Source of the DNA: Caballeronia jiangsuensis
GTDB lineage: Bacteria; Pseudomonadota; Gammaproteobacteria; Burkholderiales; Burkholderiaceae
DNA: 64,000 nt
Assembly (NCBI GenBank): GCA_000648925.1
Contig: JFHF01000008.1
Location: 1-64,000 of the forward strand
Reading direction: 5' to 3'
The translations under genes and the position numbers were made by a program. The notes beneath the pieces were generated by a model that did not search any database, was not told the DNA's origin, and worked only from the letters and a program-made list of their open reading frames with translations. The number at the start of each line of letters is the position of its first letter. Positions within the stretch are counted from its first letter, which is position 1. Below, piece after piece: positions 45,457 through 54,712 of the stretch.

Positions 45457-46181
45457 ACATGCTGTCCACGTCTCCCGCCCATCCGGGCCTCGTCGAAGCG
45501 GGGCCGAGCATCGCGCCGTCCACCGTGAGCGGCATTCGCGATCTGCTGCGCGACACTGCCCTCTTCGTCGCGAATCTGTCGACGGGCGGCACGGTCGAGA
45601 ATTTCAATGCGTTGCGCACGCGCTGCGCGTCGATGGTCGCCGATCTGAGCGCTGCGCTCGAACGGCGCGGTTATCCGGAAGACGTTCGCGACGATGCAGT
45701 GAAAGCGCAATGCGCATTGCTCGACGAAACGGCGCTGCAACATCTCTCGCACGAGGACAAGCCGCTATGGTCCGCGCAGCCCTTGCAAGTCGAGAAATTC
45801 AAGCAGCACGACGGCGGCGAGCGCGTCTTCGAGCGGCTGGAGTTCCGTATGCGCGAGCGTTCGCCACAGGTCGATCTGCTCGAATGCTACGCGGCGATTC
45901 TCGGCCTGGGCTTTCTCGGCCGATACGCGGTTCACGGTGAAAACGAACGTCAGGCGCTCATCGCCGAGCTGAACGCGCTGATCGGGCGCCTCCGCCCCGA
46001 AGGCGAGCGCGCCCTCATGATCGATCAGCCGGGCCGGCGCTTCGGCGACTGGTTTCGGCGCATCTCGCCGTGGGCTATCGCCGGTCTCGGCTGCGTCGTC
46101 GCGCTCGTGACGTGGGTAATCTGGCACATCGCGCTCGATGCACAACTCGCCGCGTTGATTCCCCACGCCGTCAAGCCGTGA
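45453..46181 (+). CDS. tssL: Type VI secretion membrane protein TssL (DotU/IcmH-like)
   Basis: A 242-residue DotU-type protein with a cytoplasmic helical domain and a single C-terminal membrane helix (WAIAGLGCVVALVTWVIWHIAL). Landmarks are CALLDETAL and LLECYAAILGLGFLGRY. It lacks the peptidoglycan-binding extension found on some TssL proteins; the next gene supplies one instead. Part of the TssJLM trans-envelope complex. ATGA overlap with tssK. Confidence 0.94.
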   Translation: MNMLSTSPAHPGLVEAGPSIAPSTVSGIRDLLRDTALFVANLSTGGTVENFNALRTRCASMVADLSAALERRGYPEDVRDDAVKAQCALLDETALQHLSHEDKPLWSAQPLQVEKFKQHDGGERVFERLEFRMRERSPQVDLLECYAAILGLGFLGRYAVHGENERQALIAELNALIGRLRPEGERALMIDQPGRRFGDWFRRISPWAIAGLGCVVALVTWVIWHIALDAQLAALIPHAVKP

Positions 46182-47860
46182 GCAACATGCAAAGGTTGGG
46201 TTATCCGGCACGCACCATCGTCGTTCTTGCGGCGCTTCTGGCGCTCGCGGTGCAGTGGTTCGTGCAGCCGTTCGGCAAGGAATGGGTGTGGTTTTCCACG
46301 GCCGCCATTGTCGTTGCAGCGGCGGTGTTCATCGTCTGGCGCACCCGGCAACTGTCGCGCGCGCATCATCGGAGCGCGCATATCCTGCACGCGCTGGGCG
46401 CCGCGACCGTCGACATTCCGCTGAATCTGCGCGCCCGCATGCCGCTCGTGCTCGTCACGGGCGATGCGCTCGCCTCGCTCTTCGATCGCGGCGCACACAA
46501 GCCGCGTCTCGTGTATATCGGCGATGGCGCGATCTGGCTACGCGTGGATCGTCCGCAGGACTTGCCCGAGGTCGCGCTTGCGATGCGGCAATGGCGCGAC
46601 GGCCATCCGCCGGACGGTGTCGTGCTGAGCATCGCGCCCGCGCTGCACCTCGACGCCGACGCGCTCTCGCAACGCCTGCGCGTCGCACGCCAGGCGCTCG
46701 CCGATGCGTCGCGCCTCGTGAGCGCGCGGCTGCCGGGTTACATCGCCGTCTATCAGCGGCTGACGAACCTTGCGCCCCGCGACGCGAACGCAACGCGCGA
46801 ATGGCACAGCGTTTCCGCCGCCGCGCCGATCATCGACGCGAGGCGCTTCGAGATCGTCATCCGGAATGCGGAAAGCGAAGCCTCCGGCGATCGCTATGCG
46901 GCCGCTCATGCCGCCGCGCTTGCATCGATCGTCGGGTGGACGCAGCGCGTGATATTCGGCACGCTCACCGATCCGCGCCAGCCGGCCGCGCCCTGGGCGC
47001 TTTATGGCGCGGGCTGGATCGATTGCGGGCCCGCGAGCGATGCATCCAGACCGTGGGAGCAGGACGTGCAATCGCAGACGCGCGTCGCGCCCGCGAACGT
47101 CGATGCGACGCCCGCGCCTTGGCCGTTGCCGCAGTCGTTGATCGAAGCGATGCCGCGCCGTGTCGCCATGTCGCCGCGCGTCGCCGCCTTCGCGCACGCA
47201 ATCGGCATCGCGGCACTTGCTTTGGGCGCCGCGTTTCTCGGCGCCGGCCGCAACAACGCGGCACTGCTCGACCGTATTCACGCGGATCTGGATCGCTACG
47301 CATCGATCACGCCGGACCACGACGCGGCCCGCCGCGATGCGCTGCGCTCGCTCGTCGCCGATCGCGACGAACTGGATCGCAACGCCCGCACCGGCGAGCC
47401 GCTCAAGCTGTCGTTCGGGCTGTATCACGGCGCGACATTGCTGCCCGCGTTGAATACGGCGATCGCGAGCTATCAGCCGCCGCCTCCGCCGCCCGCCGTG
47501 GTGACGCTCGACAGCATGTCGCTCTTCGACAGCGGCAAGGCGCAGTTGAAGCCCGGCTCGACGCGCGCGCTCGTCGACGCCGTCGAGATGATCAGGGCGC
47601 ATCCCGGCAAGCGGATACTCGTCGCGGGTCACACGGACAATGCAGGCGACGCCGCCAGCAATCTGAGACTGTCGAACGCGCGCGCGGCGGCCTTGCGCGA
47701 CTGGCTGATCGACGCCTCGGGCATCCCGGCCACGCAGTTCGCGGTGCAAGGCTACGGCGACACGCGCCCGATCGCCGCCAACGGCACGCCCGCTGGCCGC
47801 GCGAAGAACCGTCGCGTCGAAATCACGCTGGTGCCGGACGGAACAAGTAACGCAAACTAG
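46178..47860 (+). CDS. T6SS-linked fusion: TssM/IcmF-like N-terminal region plus OmpA peptidoglycan-binding domain
   Basis: A 560-residue protein. Two N-terminal membrane helices (about 10-55) precede a cytoplasmic region whose segments MPLVLVTGDALASLFDRG, PDGVVLSIAPALHL and RLPGYIAVYQRLTNL fall in the order and spacing of the TssM/IcmF NTPase-like domain, but without a Walker A motif. A further membrane helix (AHAIGIAALALGAAFL, near 350-365) leads to a C-terminal OmpA-like domain (about 430-560) with HTDNAGDAASN...LSNARAAALRDWL and NRRVEI. The GTG at 46178 overlaps the tssL stop; the ATG at 46187 is an alternative. It probably anchors the secretion complex to peptidoglycan. Confidence 0.8.
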   Translation: MSNMQRLGYPARTIVVLAALLALAVQWFVQPFGKEWVWFSTAAIVVAAAVFIVWRTRQLSRAHHRSAHILHALGAATVDIPLNLRARMPLVLVTGDALASLFDRGAHKPRLVYIGDGAIWLRVDRPQDLPEVALAMRQWRDGHPPDGVVLSIAPALHLDADALSQRLRVARQALADASRLVSARLPGYIAVYQRLTNLAPRDANATREWHSVSAAAPIIDARRFEIVIRNAESEASGDRYAAAHAAALASIVGWTQRVIFGTLTDPRQPAAPWALYGAGWIDCGPASDASRPWEQDVQSQTRVAPANVDATPAPWPLPQSLIEAMPRRVAMSPRVAAFAHAIGIAALALGAAFLGAGRNNAALLDRIHADLDRYASITPDHDAARRDALRSLVADRDELDRNARTGEPLKLSFGLYHGATLLPALNTAIASYQPPPPPPAVVTLDSMSLFDSGKAQLKPGSTRALVDAVEMIRAHPGKRILVAGHTDNAGDAASNLRLSNARAAALRDWLIDASGIPATQFAVQGYGDTRPIAANGTPAGRAKNRRVEITLVPDGTSNAN

Positions 47861-47874
47861 CATCGCGAATCGAA

Positions 47875-47900
47875 TCCCCGGGGGTCCCTCTCCGGGATCT
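47875..47900 (+). promoter_or_regulatory. Stem-loop in the hcp leader
   Basis: ATCCCCGG...CCGGGAT can pair (one bulged C) in the 95-bp spacer before hcp. It lacks a following T-run, so it is not a standard terminator. It could be an mRNA-stabilising 5' structure or a processing point that lets hcp be expressed more highly than tssL. A strong ribosome site, AAAGAGGAG, follows before the hcp ATG. Confidence 0.35.
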
Positions 47901-47955
47901 TGTCGCTCAGGAGTTTTCCTGGGCATTGCTTGGCAGTACCAAAGAGGAGTAGTAA

Positions 47956-48441
47956 ATGGCAATTCCCGCATACATGTGGCTCAAGGATGACGGCGGCGCC
48001 GACATCAAGGGTTCCGTCACGGTGCAAGGCCGCGAAGGCAGCGTCGAAATGGTCGCGTTCGATCACGGCGTGCACATCCCGACCGATGGCAACACCGGCA
48101 AGCTGACCGGCACGCGCGTTCACGCGCCCATCACGCTGACCAAGGAAACCGACGCATCGACGCCGTACCTGTACAAGGCAGTGACGAGCGGCCAGACGCT
48201 GAAGTCCGTCGAGATCAAGTGGTACAAGATCGACGACGCGGGCAAGGAGAAGGAATACTTCAACACCAAGCTCGACAACGTCAAGGTCGTGGCCGTGCGC
48301 CCGAAGATGCTCGACATCAAGAATCCGGATTACGAGAAGCACAACCATCTGGAAGAAATCGAGCTGCGCTACGAACAGATCACCTGGTCGTACAAGGACG
48401 GCAACATCATCCACAAGGACACGTGGAACGAGCGCGCGTAA
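47956..48441 (+). CDS. hcp: Type VI secretion tube protein Hcp/TssD
   Basis: A 161-residue Hcp. The start AIPAYMWLKDDGGADIKGSV and the segment VHAPITLTKETDASTPYLYKAVTSG are characteristic, and the C-terminal EEIELRYEQITWSYKDGNI matches the family. It polymerises into hexameric rings forming the secreted tube. An excellent ribosome site precedes the ATG and a terminator follows, in line with high expression. Confidence 0.98.
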   Translation: MAIPAYMWLKDDGGADIKGSVTVQGREGSVEMVAFDHGVHIPTDGNTGKLTGTRVHAPITLTKETDASTPYLYKAVTSGQTLKSVEIKWYKIDDAGKEKEYFNTKLDNVKVVAVRPKMLDIKNPDYEKHNHLEEIELRYEQITWSYKDGNIIHKDTWNERA

Positions 48442-48468
48442 GCGCCTCATGACGACGTGAGTCGTCGA

Positions 48469-48498
48469 AGCCAGTCCGCATTGCGGGCTGGCTTTTTC
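48469..48498 (+). terminator. Rho-independent terminator after hcp
   Basis: AGCCAGTCCGC-ATT-GCGGGCTGGCT is an 11-bp stem with one G-T pair, followed directly by TTTTTC. A smaller GACGAC-GTGA-GTCGTC hairpin lies just upstream at 48451-48466. Read-through is needed for clpV expression unless that gene has its own promoter. Confidence 0.9.
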
Positions 48499-48555
48499 TT
48501 CCGAATTCCCGCAGCCCCGCACGCACTCCTTCATCCCCTGGTCACCGAACTTCAT

Positions 48556-51216
48556 ATGACAACGCGCGACTCCACTCATCTGCTTCGCCGGCTCAACCCG
48601 CACTGCGCCCGTACGCTCGAAGCGGCCGCGAGCCTGTGCCAGACGCGCCTTTCCGATGAAATCACCGTCGAGCATTGGCTGCTCAAGCTGATCGAAGCAG
48701 ACGAAGGGGATATTCCCGCGATCCTGCGTCACTATGAAATCGACGTCGATGCGATCTGGAACGCGCTGCTCGCCGCGATCGACCGTCAGCCGCGCAATCT
48801 GCGGGGCATGCCGTCGCTTTCCATTCAGCTCGCGAGCGTGCTGCAGGACGCGTGGAATCTCGCGTCGCGCGAGGATATCGATGGCACGATCCGCTCGGCG
48901 CATCTGCTGCGCGCAATCATCGCCGCGCCGCACGTGATGCGCACGCAGGATGCGTGGCCGCTTTTCTCGCTATCCGGCGCGCAGATCGAACGTCTGTTGC
49001 CGCGGCTCGGACGCGCATCGTGCGAGAACGCGCCCCAGCAGGAAGATCGGGAAGGCGATGAAGCCGATGAAGCAAGCGCGCCCGCGCCCGCTCAACCGAG
49101 GCCGCCCCGCTCGACCGACGGTGAAGCGCTCGAACGCTTCGCCATCGATCTGACGGAGAAAGCGCGTCGCGGCGAAATCGATCCGGTGTTCGGCCGCGAT
49201 CGCGAAATCCAGCAGATGATCGACGTGCTCGTGCGCCGCCGCAAGAACAATCCGATTCTCGTCGGCGAGCCGGGCGTCGGCAAGACTGCGCTCGTCGAAG
49301 GGCTCGCGCTGCGCATTGCAGAAGGCAGCGTGCCGTCGCTGTTGCGCGAGGTGCGCATCCTCACGCTCGATCTCGGTCTGTTGCAGGCCGGCGCGGGCGT
49401 GAAGGGCGAGTTCGAGCAGCGCCTCAAGAACGTGATTGACGAAGTGAAGGCATCGGCGACGCCGATCGTGCTCTTCATCGACGAAGCGCACACGCTGATC
49501 GGCGCGGGCAATTCGGCAGGCGGTTCCGATGCGGCCAATCTGTTGAAACCGGCGCTCGCGCGCGGCGAACTGCGCACGATCGCGGCGACGACATGGACGG
49601 AATACAAGGAATACTTCGAGCGCGATGCGGCGCTGGAGCGGCGCTTCCAGATGGTCAAGGTCGAGGAGCCGGACGACGATGCCGCCTGCCTCATGCTGCG
49701 CGGCCTCGCGACGCGCTACGCGAAGCATCACCACGTACATATCCGCGACGAAGCGCTCGTCGCGGCGGTCAGGCTCTCGCGCCGATACATCCCCGCGCGC
49801 CAGTTGCCGGACAAGGCCGTCGATCTGATCGACACGGCCGCCGCGCGCGTGCGCATGGGTCTCGATACGCCGCCCGCCGAGTTGCAGCGCGCCCGCGCGG
49901 CCGCAGCGGCGCTGGAACTCGAACGCGCGACCCTCGATGCAGATGAGCGCGCGGGCATCGACGATGCAGCCGCGCGCCGCGACGCGCTCAACGCCGCGAT
50001 CGTACAGGCGAATCAGGAACTCGCGGAAATCCAGGCGCGCTATGAGGGCGAGCTGTCGCTGGTTCGCGCGCTGTTGGAGCAACGCGGCGACGGCGCGGCG
50101 AAGCCCGACGCGCACGCCTTCGCCGCAGCAAAGCACGCACTTGCCGAAGCGCAAGGCAAGACGCCGCTGATCTTCGCCGATGTCGATGCGCAAGCCATCG
50201 CGCGCGTGGTCGCCGAATGGACCGGCGTGCCGGTCGGCAGTCTCGTCGAAGACGAACTGCTGAATCTGCTCACGCTGGAGGACCAGTTGCAAAAGCGCGA
50301 GGTCGCTCAAGACGATGCGCTCGGCATGCTCGCGCAAAGCCTGCGCACCGCGAAGGCGGGACTCAAGAGCGAGCACGCGCCGCTCGGCGTGTTCCTGTTG
50401 ACGGGAACGTCGGGCGTCGGCAAGACGGAGACCGCGCTTGCGCTCGCCGATGTGCTCTTCGGCGGCGAGGCTGCGCTCACAACGATCAACATGTCGGAGT
50501 ATCAGGAAGCGCACACGGTTTCGCAATTGAAGGGCTCGCCGCCGGGTTACGTCGGTTACGGGCGCGGCGGCATTCTGACCGAAGCCGTGCGCCAGCGCCC
50601 TTACAGCGTCGTCTTGCTCGATGAAGTCGAGAAGGCGCATCGCGACGTGCTCGACATGTTCTATCAGGTTTTCGATCGCGGCTCGATGCGCGATGGCGAA
50701 GGCCGCGAGATCGATTTCCGCAACTGCGTGATCCTGATGACGTCGAATCTCGGCAGCGAACAGATTCACGATGCGACGACCGACACGCCCGACATCGCGC
50801 ACGCCGCGCTGCTCGACGCCATTCATGAGCCGCTCGTGAAGCACTTCCAGCCCGCGCTGCTTGCGCGCTTCCAGACGCTCGTATACCGGCCGCTGGACGT
50901 GAACGCGCTCGGCAGCATCGTGCGGCTGAAGATCGCGAAGATCGCGGATCGCCTGAAGCGTCAGCACGACGTGACGCTCGTCTGCGACGATACGCTGATC
51001 GCATCGCTCGCCGAGGTGTGCCTGTCGCGCGATTCGGGCGCTCGCAACATCGACGCGTTCCTCGATCAGCGCATCCTGCCGACGGTCTCGCGCGAATTGC
51101 TCACGCGCATGGCGACCGGCGCCGCGCCTGCGGAGATTCACCTCGCGCAATCCGGGGAAGGCAATCTGACGATCGAGTTCATCGATCGCGGCGAGCCCGT
51201 GCAAACCGCCCTCTGA
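48556..51216 (+). CDS. clpV: Type VI secretion AAA+ ATPase ClpV/TssH
   Basis: An 886-residue Clp/Hsp100 protein that recycles contracted TssB/C sheath. The N-terminal double-helical repeat domain (1-150) ends in a charged linker (160-190). Two AAA modules follow, with Walker A GEPGVGKT at 237-244 and GTSGVGKT at 617-624, and Walker B LFIDEAH and LLDEVEKAH. The middle coiled coil (about 430-520) is present. I start at the ATG at 48556; an upstream frame has no support. The length suits ClpV rather than ClpB. Confidence 0.96.
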   Translation: MTTRDSTHLLRRLNPHCARTLEAAASLCQTRLSDEITVEHWLLKLIEADEGDIPAILRHYEIDVDAIWNALLAAIDRQPRNLRGMPSLSIQLASVLQDAWNLASREDIDGTIRSAHLLRAIIAAPHVMRTQDAWPLFSLSGAQIERLLPRLGRASCENAPQQEDREGDEADEASAPAPAQPRPPRSTDGEALERFAIDLTEKARRGEIDPVFGRDREIQQMIDVLVRRRKNNPILVGEPGVGKTALVEGLALRIAEGSVPSLLREVRILTLDLGLLQAGAGVKGEFEQRLKNVIDEVKASATPIVLFIDEAHTLIGAGNSAGGSDAANLLKPALARGELRTIAATTWTEYKEYFERDAALERRFQMVKVEEPDDDAACLMLRGLATRYAKHHHVHIRDEALVAAVRLSRRYIPARQLPDKAVDLIDTAAARVRMGLDTPPAELQRARAAAAALELERATLDADERAGIDDAAARRDALNAAIVQANQELAEIQARYEGELSLVRALLEQRGDGAAKPDAHAFAAAKHALAEAQGKTPLIFADVDAQAIARVVAEWTGVPVGSLVEDELLNLLTLEDQLQKREVAQDDALGMLAQSLRTAKAGLKSEHAPLGVFLLTGTSGVGKTETALALADVLFGGEAALTTINMSEYQEAHTVSQLKGSPPGYVGYGRGGILTEAVRQRPYSVVLLDEVEKAHRDVLDMFYQVFDRGSMRDGEGREIDFRNCVILMTSNLGSEQIHDATTDTPDIAHAALLDAIHEPLVKHFQPALLARFQTLVYRPLDVNALGSIVRLKIAKIADRLKRQHDVTLVCDDTLIASLAEVCLSRDSGARNIDAFLDQRILPTVSRELLTRMATGAAPAEIHLAQSGEGNLTIEFIDRGEPVQTAL

Positions 51217-51227
51217 AGCGATCGACG

Positions 51228-51656
51228 ATGCCAGCCGGTCCATCCCTCTATGAAATGCTGCTCGGCCAGATCGACGGTGAGCCGCTCAGCGATTTCGACG
51301 ACCGCACGCTCGAAGTCCTGAGCGTGCAGCAGAACGTGCGGCGCATCCTGAATACGCGGGCCGGCGCGCTCAAGCATCTGCCTGACTACGGGCTGCCCGA
51401 TCTGACCAACATCTACAAGGCGCTGCCCGCGTCCTCACAGGCGCTCAAGGAGCAGATGGAAGCGACGCTCCTGAAGTACGAGCCGCGCATCCGGGCGATC
51501 GACGTGGAGATGGTCGACACGCCCGAACCCGGCCTGCAAGTGAGCTTCGAGATGACCTGTCATCTCAAGCGCGCGGGTCTCGTGCGCTTCGGGACGTATT
51601 TCGTTCCGCCGGGTGTTTTCAGGCTGGAGCGGCGGGTGCGCGAGGGGAAAATCTAA
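51228..51656 (+). CDS. tssE: Type VI secretion baseplate subunit TssE (gp25-like)
   Basis: A 142-residue protein of the phage gp25 lysozyme-like fold without lysozyme activity. VQQNVRRILNTRAGALKHLPDYGLPDL is the conserved TssE segment, including the wedge motif NTR. It starts the sheath on the baseplate. It is 11 bases after clpV and is the last T6SS gene before a convergent, unrelated operon; tssF and tssG, usually next, are absent. Confidence 0.96.
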   Translation: MPAGPSLYEMLLGQIDGEPLSDFDDRTLEVLSVQQNVRRILNTRAGALKHLPDYGLPDLTNIYKALPASSQALKEQMEATLLKYEPRIRAIDVEMVDTPEPGLQVSFEMTCHLKRAGLVRFGTYFVPPGVFRLERRVREGKI

Positions 51657-51675
51657 AGCTGCCCCTCAGCCCACT

Positions 51676-53016
51676 CTACTCATGCCACTGCCCCGCCCCT
51701 CCCGCGAACGCAGGCACGCCCATCTCACCGCGGCTCTGCGCCTCGCGCGCCTCATCCGCTTCGACAGTCTTGCTCGTATCGATGAAAAGCGCCGCGAACG
51801 CGCCGACCGCTAGCAGCCCCGCCGAGATCGTGAACGGCACGTTATAGCTGCCCGTCTCCTGAATCAGATAGCCGAACGCAACCGGCGACGCCATCCCCGC
51901 GAGGCCGAAGCCCGTGTTCATCATGCCGCCCGCCGTGCCTGCATACTTGCCCGCGATATCGAGCGGCAAGGTCCACAACACCGGATTCGTGATCTCAAGG
52001 AAGAAGAACGATCCCGTCAGGAACCACACCGCCGCGATCGGGCTCGGCGCATTGACCATCGGGATGAGGAACGCGAGCGAACCGCCCATGCCGACGACCA
52101 GAATGCTGCAACGCGCGAGACGCAGCCGTCCCGTCATCTTGAAGATGCGGTCCGACAGCACGCCGCCGAGCGTATCGCCGATCACGCCCGCGAGCAGCGG
52201 CAACGCGGTGAAAAGCGCGAGCTGCTTCAGATCGAAACCGCGCGATTCCTTCAGATACGAAGGCAGCCACGTCAGATACACCCACAGCAGCCAGCCGTAG
52301 CAGAAGTCCACCAGCGTCACGAGCCACATGCGATGAATCAGCTTGCGCCACGGCGTCGGGTTCTTTCTCGCACGCGCGCATTCACCCGCGCGATACCCGA
52401 TTTCAGCGGTCTCCTCGGGCGTCACGCGGCGGTTTTCATCGGGTGAATTGGTGAAGACGAAGAGATACAGCACCGTCCACGCGAGACTCGCGATACCGAG
52501 CAGGATGAACGCCTCGCGCCAGCCGCTCGCCGCGACCACCGCGAGCACGAGCGGCGGCGTCACCGCGCCACCGAGCCGCGCGAAGCTATGCGTGATGCCT
52601 TGCGCGAAACCGCGTTCGTGCACCGGCATCCAGAACGTGAAGGCGCGCGTCGCGGTCGGGAACGCGCCGCCCTCGCCGATGCCCAGCGCGAGACGCAACA
52701 GCACCAGCATGCCGATGCTGCCCGCGAAGCCCGTCGCGAGCGTCGCCGCGCCCCAGATCAGCGAGAGCACGGTCAAGACGAGCTTCGGCCCGAATCGATC
52801 GGCGAGCCATCCGCCGACGATCTGCATCACCGCATACGGATAGGCGAACGCGGAAAACACGAGCCCGAGCTGCACGGACGTCAGACCCATCTCCTGCCGG
52901 ATCAACGGTCCCGCCACGGCGATATTCACCCGGTCGATGTAAGAGATGAAATACATCAGGCACATCACGCCGAGAATGATATGGCGCGTCTTCACGCGCT
53001 GACGTTGCTTGTTCAC
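51676..53016 (-). CDS. sauU: MFS sulfoacetate importer SauU
   Basis: A 446-residue MFS protein of the anion:cation symporter group with twelve helices. LADRFGPKLVLT is the loop 2-3 motif and GIGEGGAFPTATRAF the helix-4 region typical of the ACS family. The GTG at 53016 is chosen because GGAGACAAC precedes it. It follows a CoA ligase and an acylating aldehyde dehydrogenase in the order known for the sauSTU operon of Cupriavidus necator, so sulfoacetate is the likely cargo. Confidence 0.85.
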   Translation of the reverse strand: MNKQRQRVKTRHIILGVMCLMYFISYIDRVNIAVAGPLIRQEMGLTSVQLGLVFSAFAYPYAVMQIVGGWLADRFGPKLVLTVLSLIWGAATLATGFAGSIGMLVLLRLALGIGEGGAFPTATRAFTFWMPVHERGFAQGITHSFARLGGAVTPPLVLAVVAASGWREAFILLGIASLAWTVLYLFVFTNSPDENRRVTPEETAEIGYRAGECARARKNPTPWRKLIHRMWLVTLVDFCYGWLLWVYLTWLPSYLKESRGFDLKQLALFTALPLLAGVIGDTLGGVLSDRIFKMTGRLRLARCSILVVGMGGSLAFLIPMVNAPSPIAAVWFLTGSFFFLEITNPVLWTLPLDIAGKYAGTAGGMMNTGFGLAGMASPVAFGYLIQETGSYNVPFTISAGLLAVGAFAALFIDTSKTVEADEAREAQSRGEMGVPAFAGGAGQWHE

Positions 53017-53077
53017 GTTGTCTCCTTCAGTCCATCTGATGTGGAATGTACAGTCGTGCGAATCAATCCGCGTCGTC

Positions 53078-54712
53078 TTATGCTGCGGTCTGCGGACTCT
53101 CAACGAGCTTCAGGCGCTGCACCTTGCCCGACGGGCCGCGCGGCAATGCATCGGTAAAGCGGAATTCACGCGGTGTCTTGTAGCGGCCCAGTTCGCGCAG
53201 GCAGTACGCGCGCAGCTCCGCGACATCGAGCGAAGCCGCGCCGCCGCTCGGCACGATGTACGCGACGATGTCCTGCCCATACGCCGCATCGGGCACACCG
53301 ACCGCGGCCGCTTCGAGCACGCCGGGATGACGCAGCAGCGCTTCGTCGATCTCGCGCGGCGCGATGTTCTCGCCACCCTTGATGATCAGTTCCTTCGCGC
53401 GCCCGTTGATATAGAAGAAGCCCGCCTCGTCGCGATAGCCGAGATCGCCGGTGCGCAGCCAGCCGTCCGTGGTGAACGCGTTGCGCGTCTCTTCCGGGCG
53501 CTTGTAGTAGCCGCTCATCAGTTGCTCGCCGCGCAGCACGAGCTCGCCGGTTTCATTGGACGCGCATTCGCGCCCGTCGAGATCGACGATCTTCGCTTCG
53601 CCGCCCGATGGCAGACCGATGCTGCCGAGCCTTCTCATCGTTTCATCATACGGATTACTGAACATTGGCGCGGCGGTTTCTGTCATGCCCATCGTTTCGA
53701 TGACGCCGATGCCGAAGCGCTCCTCGAATGCGCGATGATGATCCGCCGGCAGCGCCGCCGATGCGCTGCGGCAGAACTTCAGCGCCGAGAGATCGCAGTC
53801 TTGCGCGTCTTCCGCATTCAACAGATAAGCGACGATGGTCGGCACCACGTTGATCCACGTGCATCCGGAATGCGATGCCTCGCTCCAGAACGTGCGCGCG
53901 GAAAAGCGCGGCGTCAGCACCGCCGAGCCGCCGTGCCAGAGCGGCGTCAGCAGCGCGACGACCAGTCCGTTGATGTGATACAGCGGCAGCGACACGAGCA
54001 CGCGATCATCGTCGGTAAGACGATGCTCTGCGCTGATGTTGCGCATGTTCGCGAGCAGGCTCCGATGGCTCAGCAGCACGCCCTTGGGCGCGCCCGTGGT
54101 GCCCGACGTGTACATCAGCAGCGCGGTATCGCCGGGATTCGTCGCGCCCGCGTCGCTCGCGACGATCTGTGTGCCGGGCGTTTCGTCGCGCACCAGCGGA
54201 ATCGCACGCGATGCAAGCGCGGGTATGTCCGGCAAGTCCGTCGACACTGGCGATGTGCGCACCACCGCGATCTCGCGCCCCGTACCTTCGCTGCGCAACG
54301 CATCGATCGCCTGGACGATCGTGTCGTGCGTATCGTCCGCGACGAAGATCACGCGCGTATCCGAATGCTCGACGATATAGCTCACCTGCGAAGGCTGGCA
54401 TAGCAGATTCAGCGGATTGGCGACGAGCCCGCTGTACATGGCCGCGAGCAGCAGGCGCGCGGTCTGGATGCCGTTGCCCATGAAGACGGACACCACATCG
54501 CCCGGAAGCAGGCCGGCCGCCTTGAAGCGTGCTTCGAGTGCGATGCAGTCCTCGCGCAATGCGCCGAACGTCAGCACGTCGTCGTGCGCGGTGGAAAGCA
54601 GGAACGGCTTGTCGGGTGCGCTTTGCGCGCGCGCGTCGATCAACGCGCGTAACGTCGGCGCATCGAGCGGCATCCGATCAGACGCAACGATTCGATCCGG
54701 CAGCGCGCTCAT
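53078..54712 (-). CDS. sauT: Sulfoacetate-CoA ligase SauT (AMP-forming)
   Basis: A 544-residue acyl-CoA synthetase. The AMP-binding signature YTSGTTGAPKG starts at Tyr201; later landmarks are MGMTETAAP, DGWLRTGDLGYRDE and the C-terminal lysine in GPSGKVQR. It should activate sulfoacetate to sulfoacetyl-CoA with ATP. The stop of sauS overlaps its start (ATGA). Identification as SauT rests on the gene order sauS-sauT-sauU with divergent sauR. A related carboxylate ligase is the alternative. Confidence 0.83.
   Translation of the reverse strand: MSALPDRIVASDRMPLDAPTLRALIDARAQSAPDKPFLLSTAHDDVLTFGALREDCIALEARFKAAGLLPGDVVSVFMGNGIQTARLLLAAMYSGLVANPLNLLCQPSQVSYIVEHSDTRVIFVADDTHDTIVQAIDALRSEGTGREIAVVRTSPVSTDLPDIPALASRAIPLVRDETPGTQIVASDAGATNPGDTALLMYTSGTTGAPKGVLLSHRSLLANMRNISAEHRLTDDDRVLVSLPLYHINGLVVALLTPLWHGGSAVLTPRFSARTFWSEASHSGCTWINVVPTIVAYLLNAEDAQDCDLSALKFCRSASAALPADHHRAFEERFGIGVIETMGMTETAAPMFSNPYDETMRRLGSIGLPSGGEAKIVDLDGRECASNETGELVLRGEQLMSGYYKRPEETRNAFTTDGWLRTGDLGYRDEAGFFYINGRAKELIIKGGENIAPREIDEALLRHPGVLEAAAVGVPDAAYGQDIVAYIVPSGGAASLDVAELRAYCLRELGRYKTPREFRFTDALPRGPSGKVQRLKLVESPQTAA

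Noticed and set aside
48970..51243. A 757-codon open frame antisense to clpV
   Set aside because: Product of high-GC antisense reading of an AAA+ ATPase gene; low-complexity composition and no ribosome site or domain.
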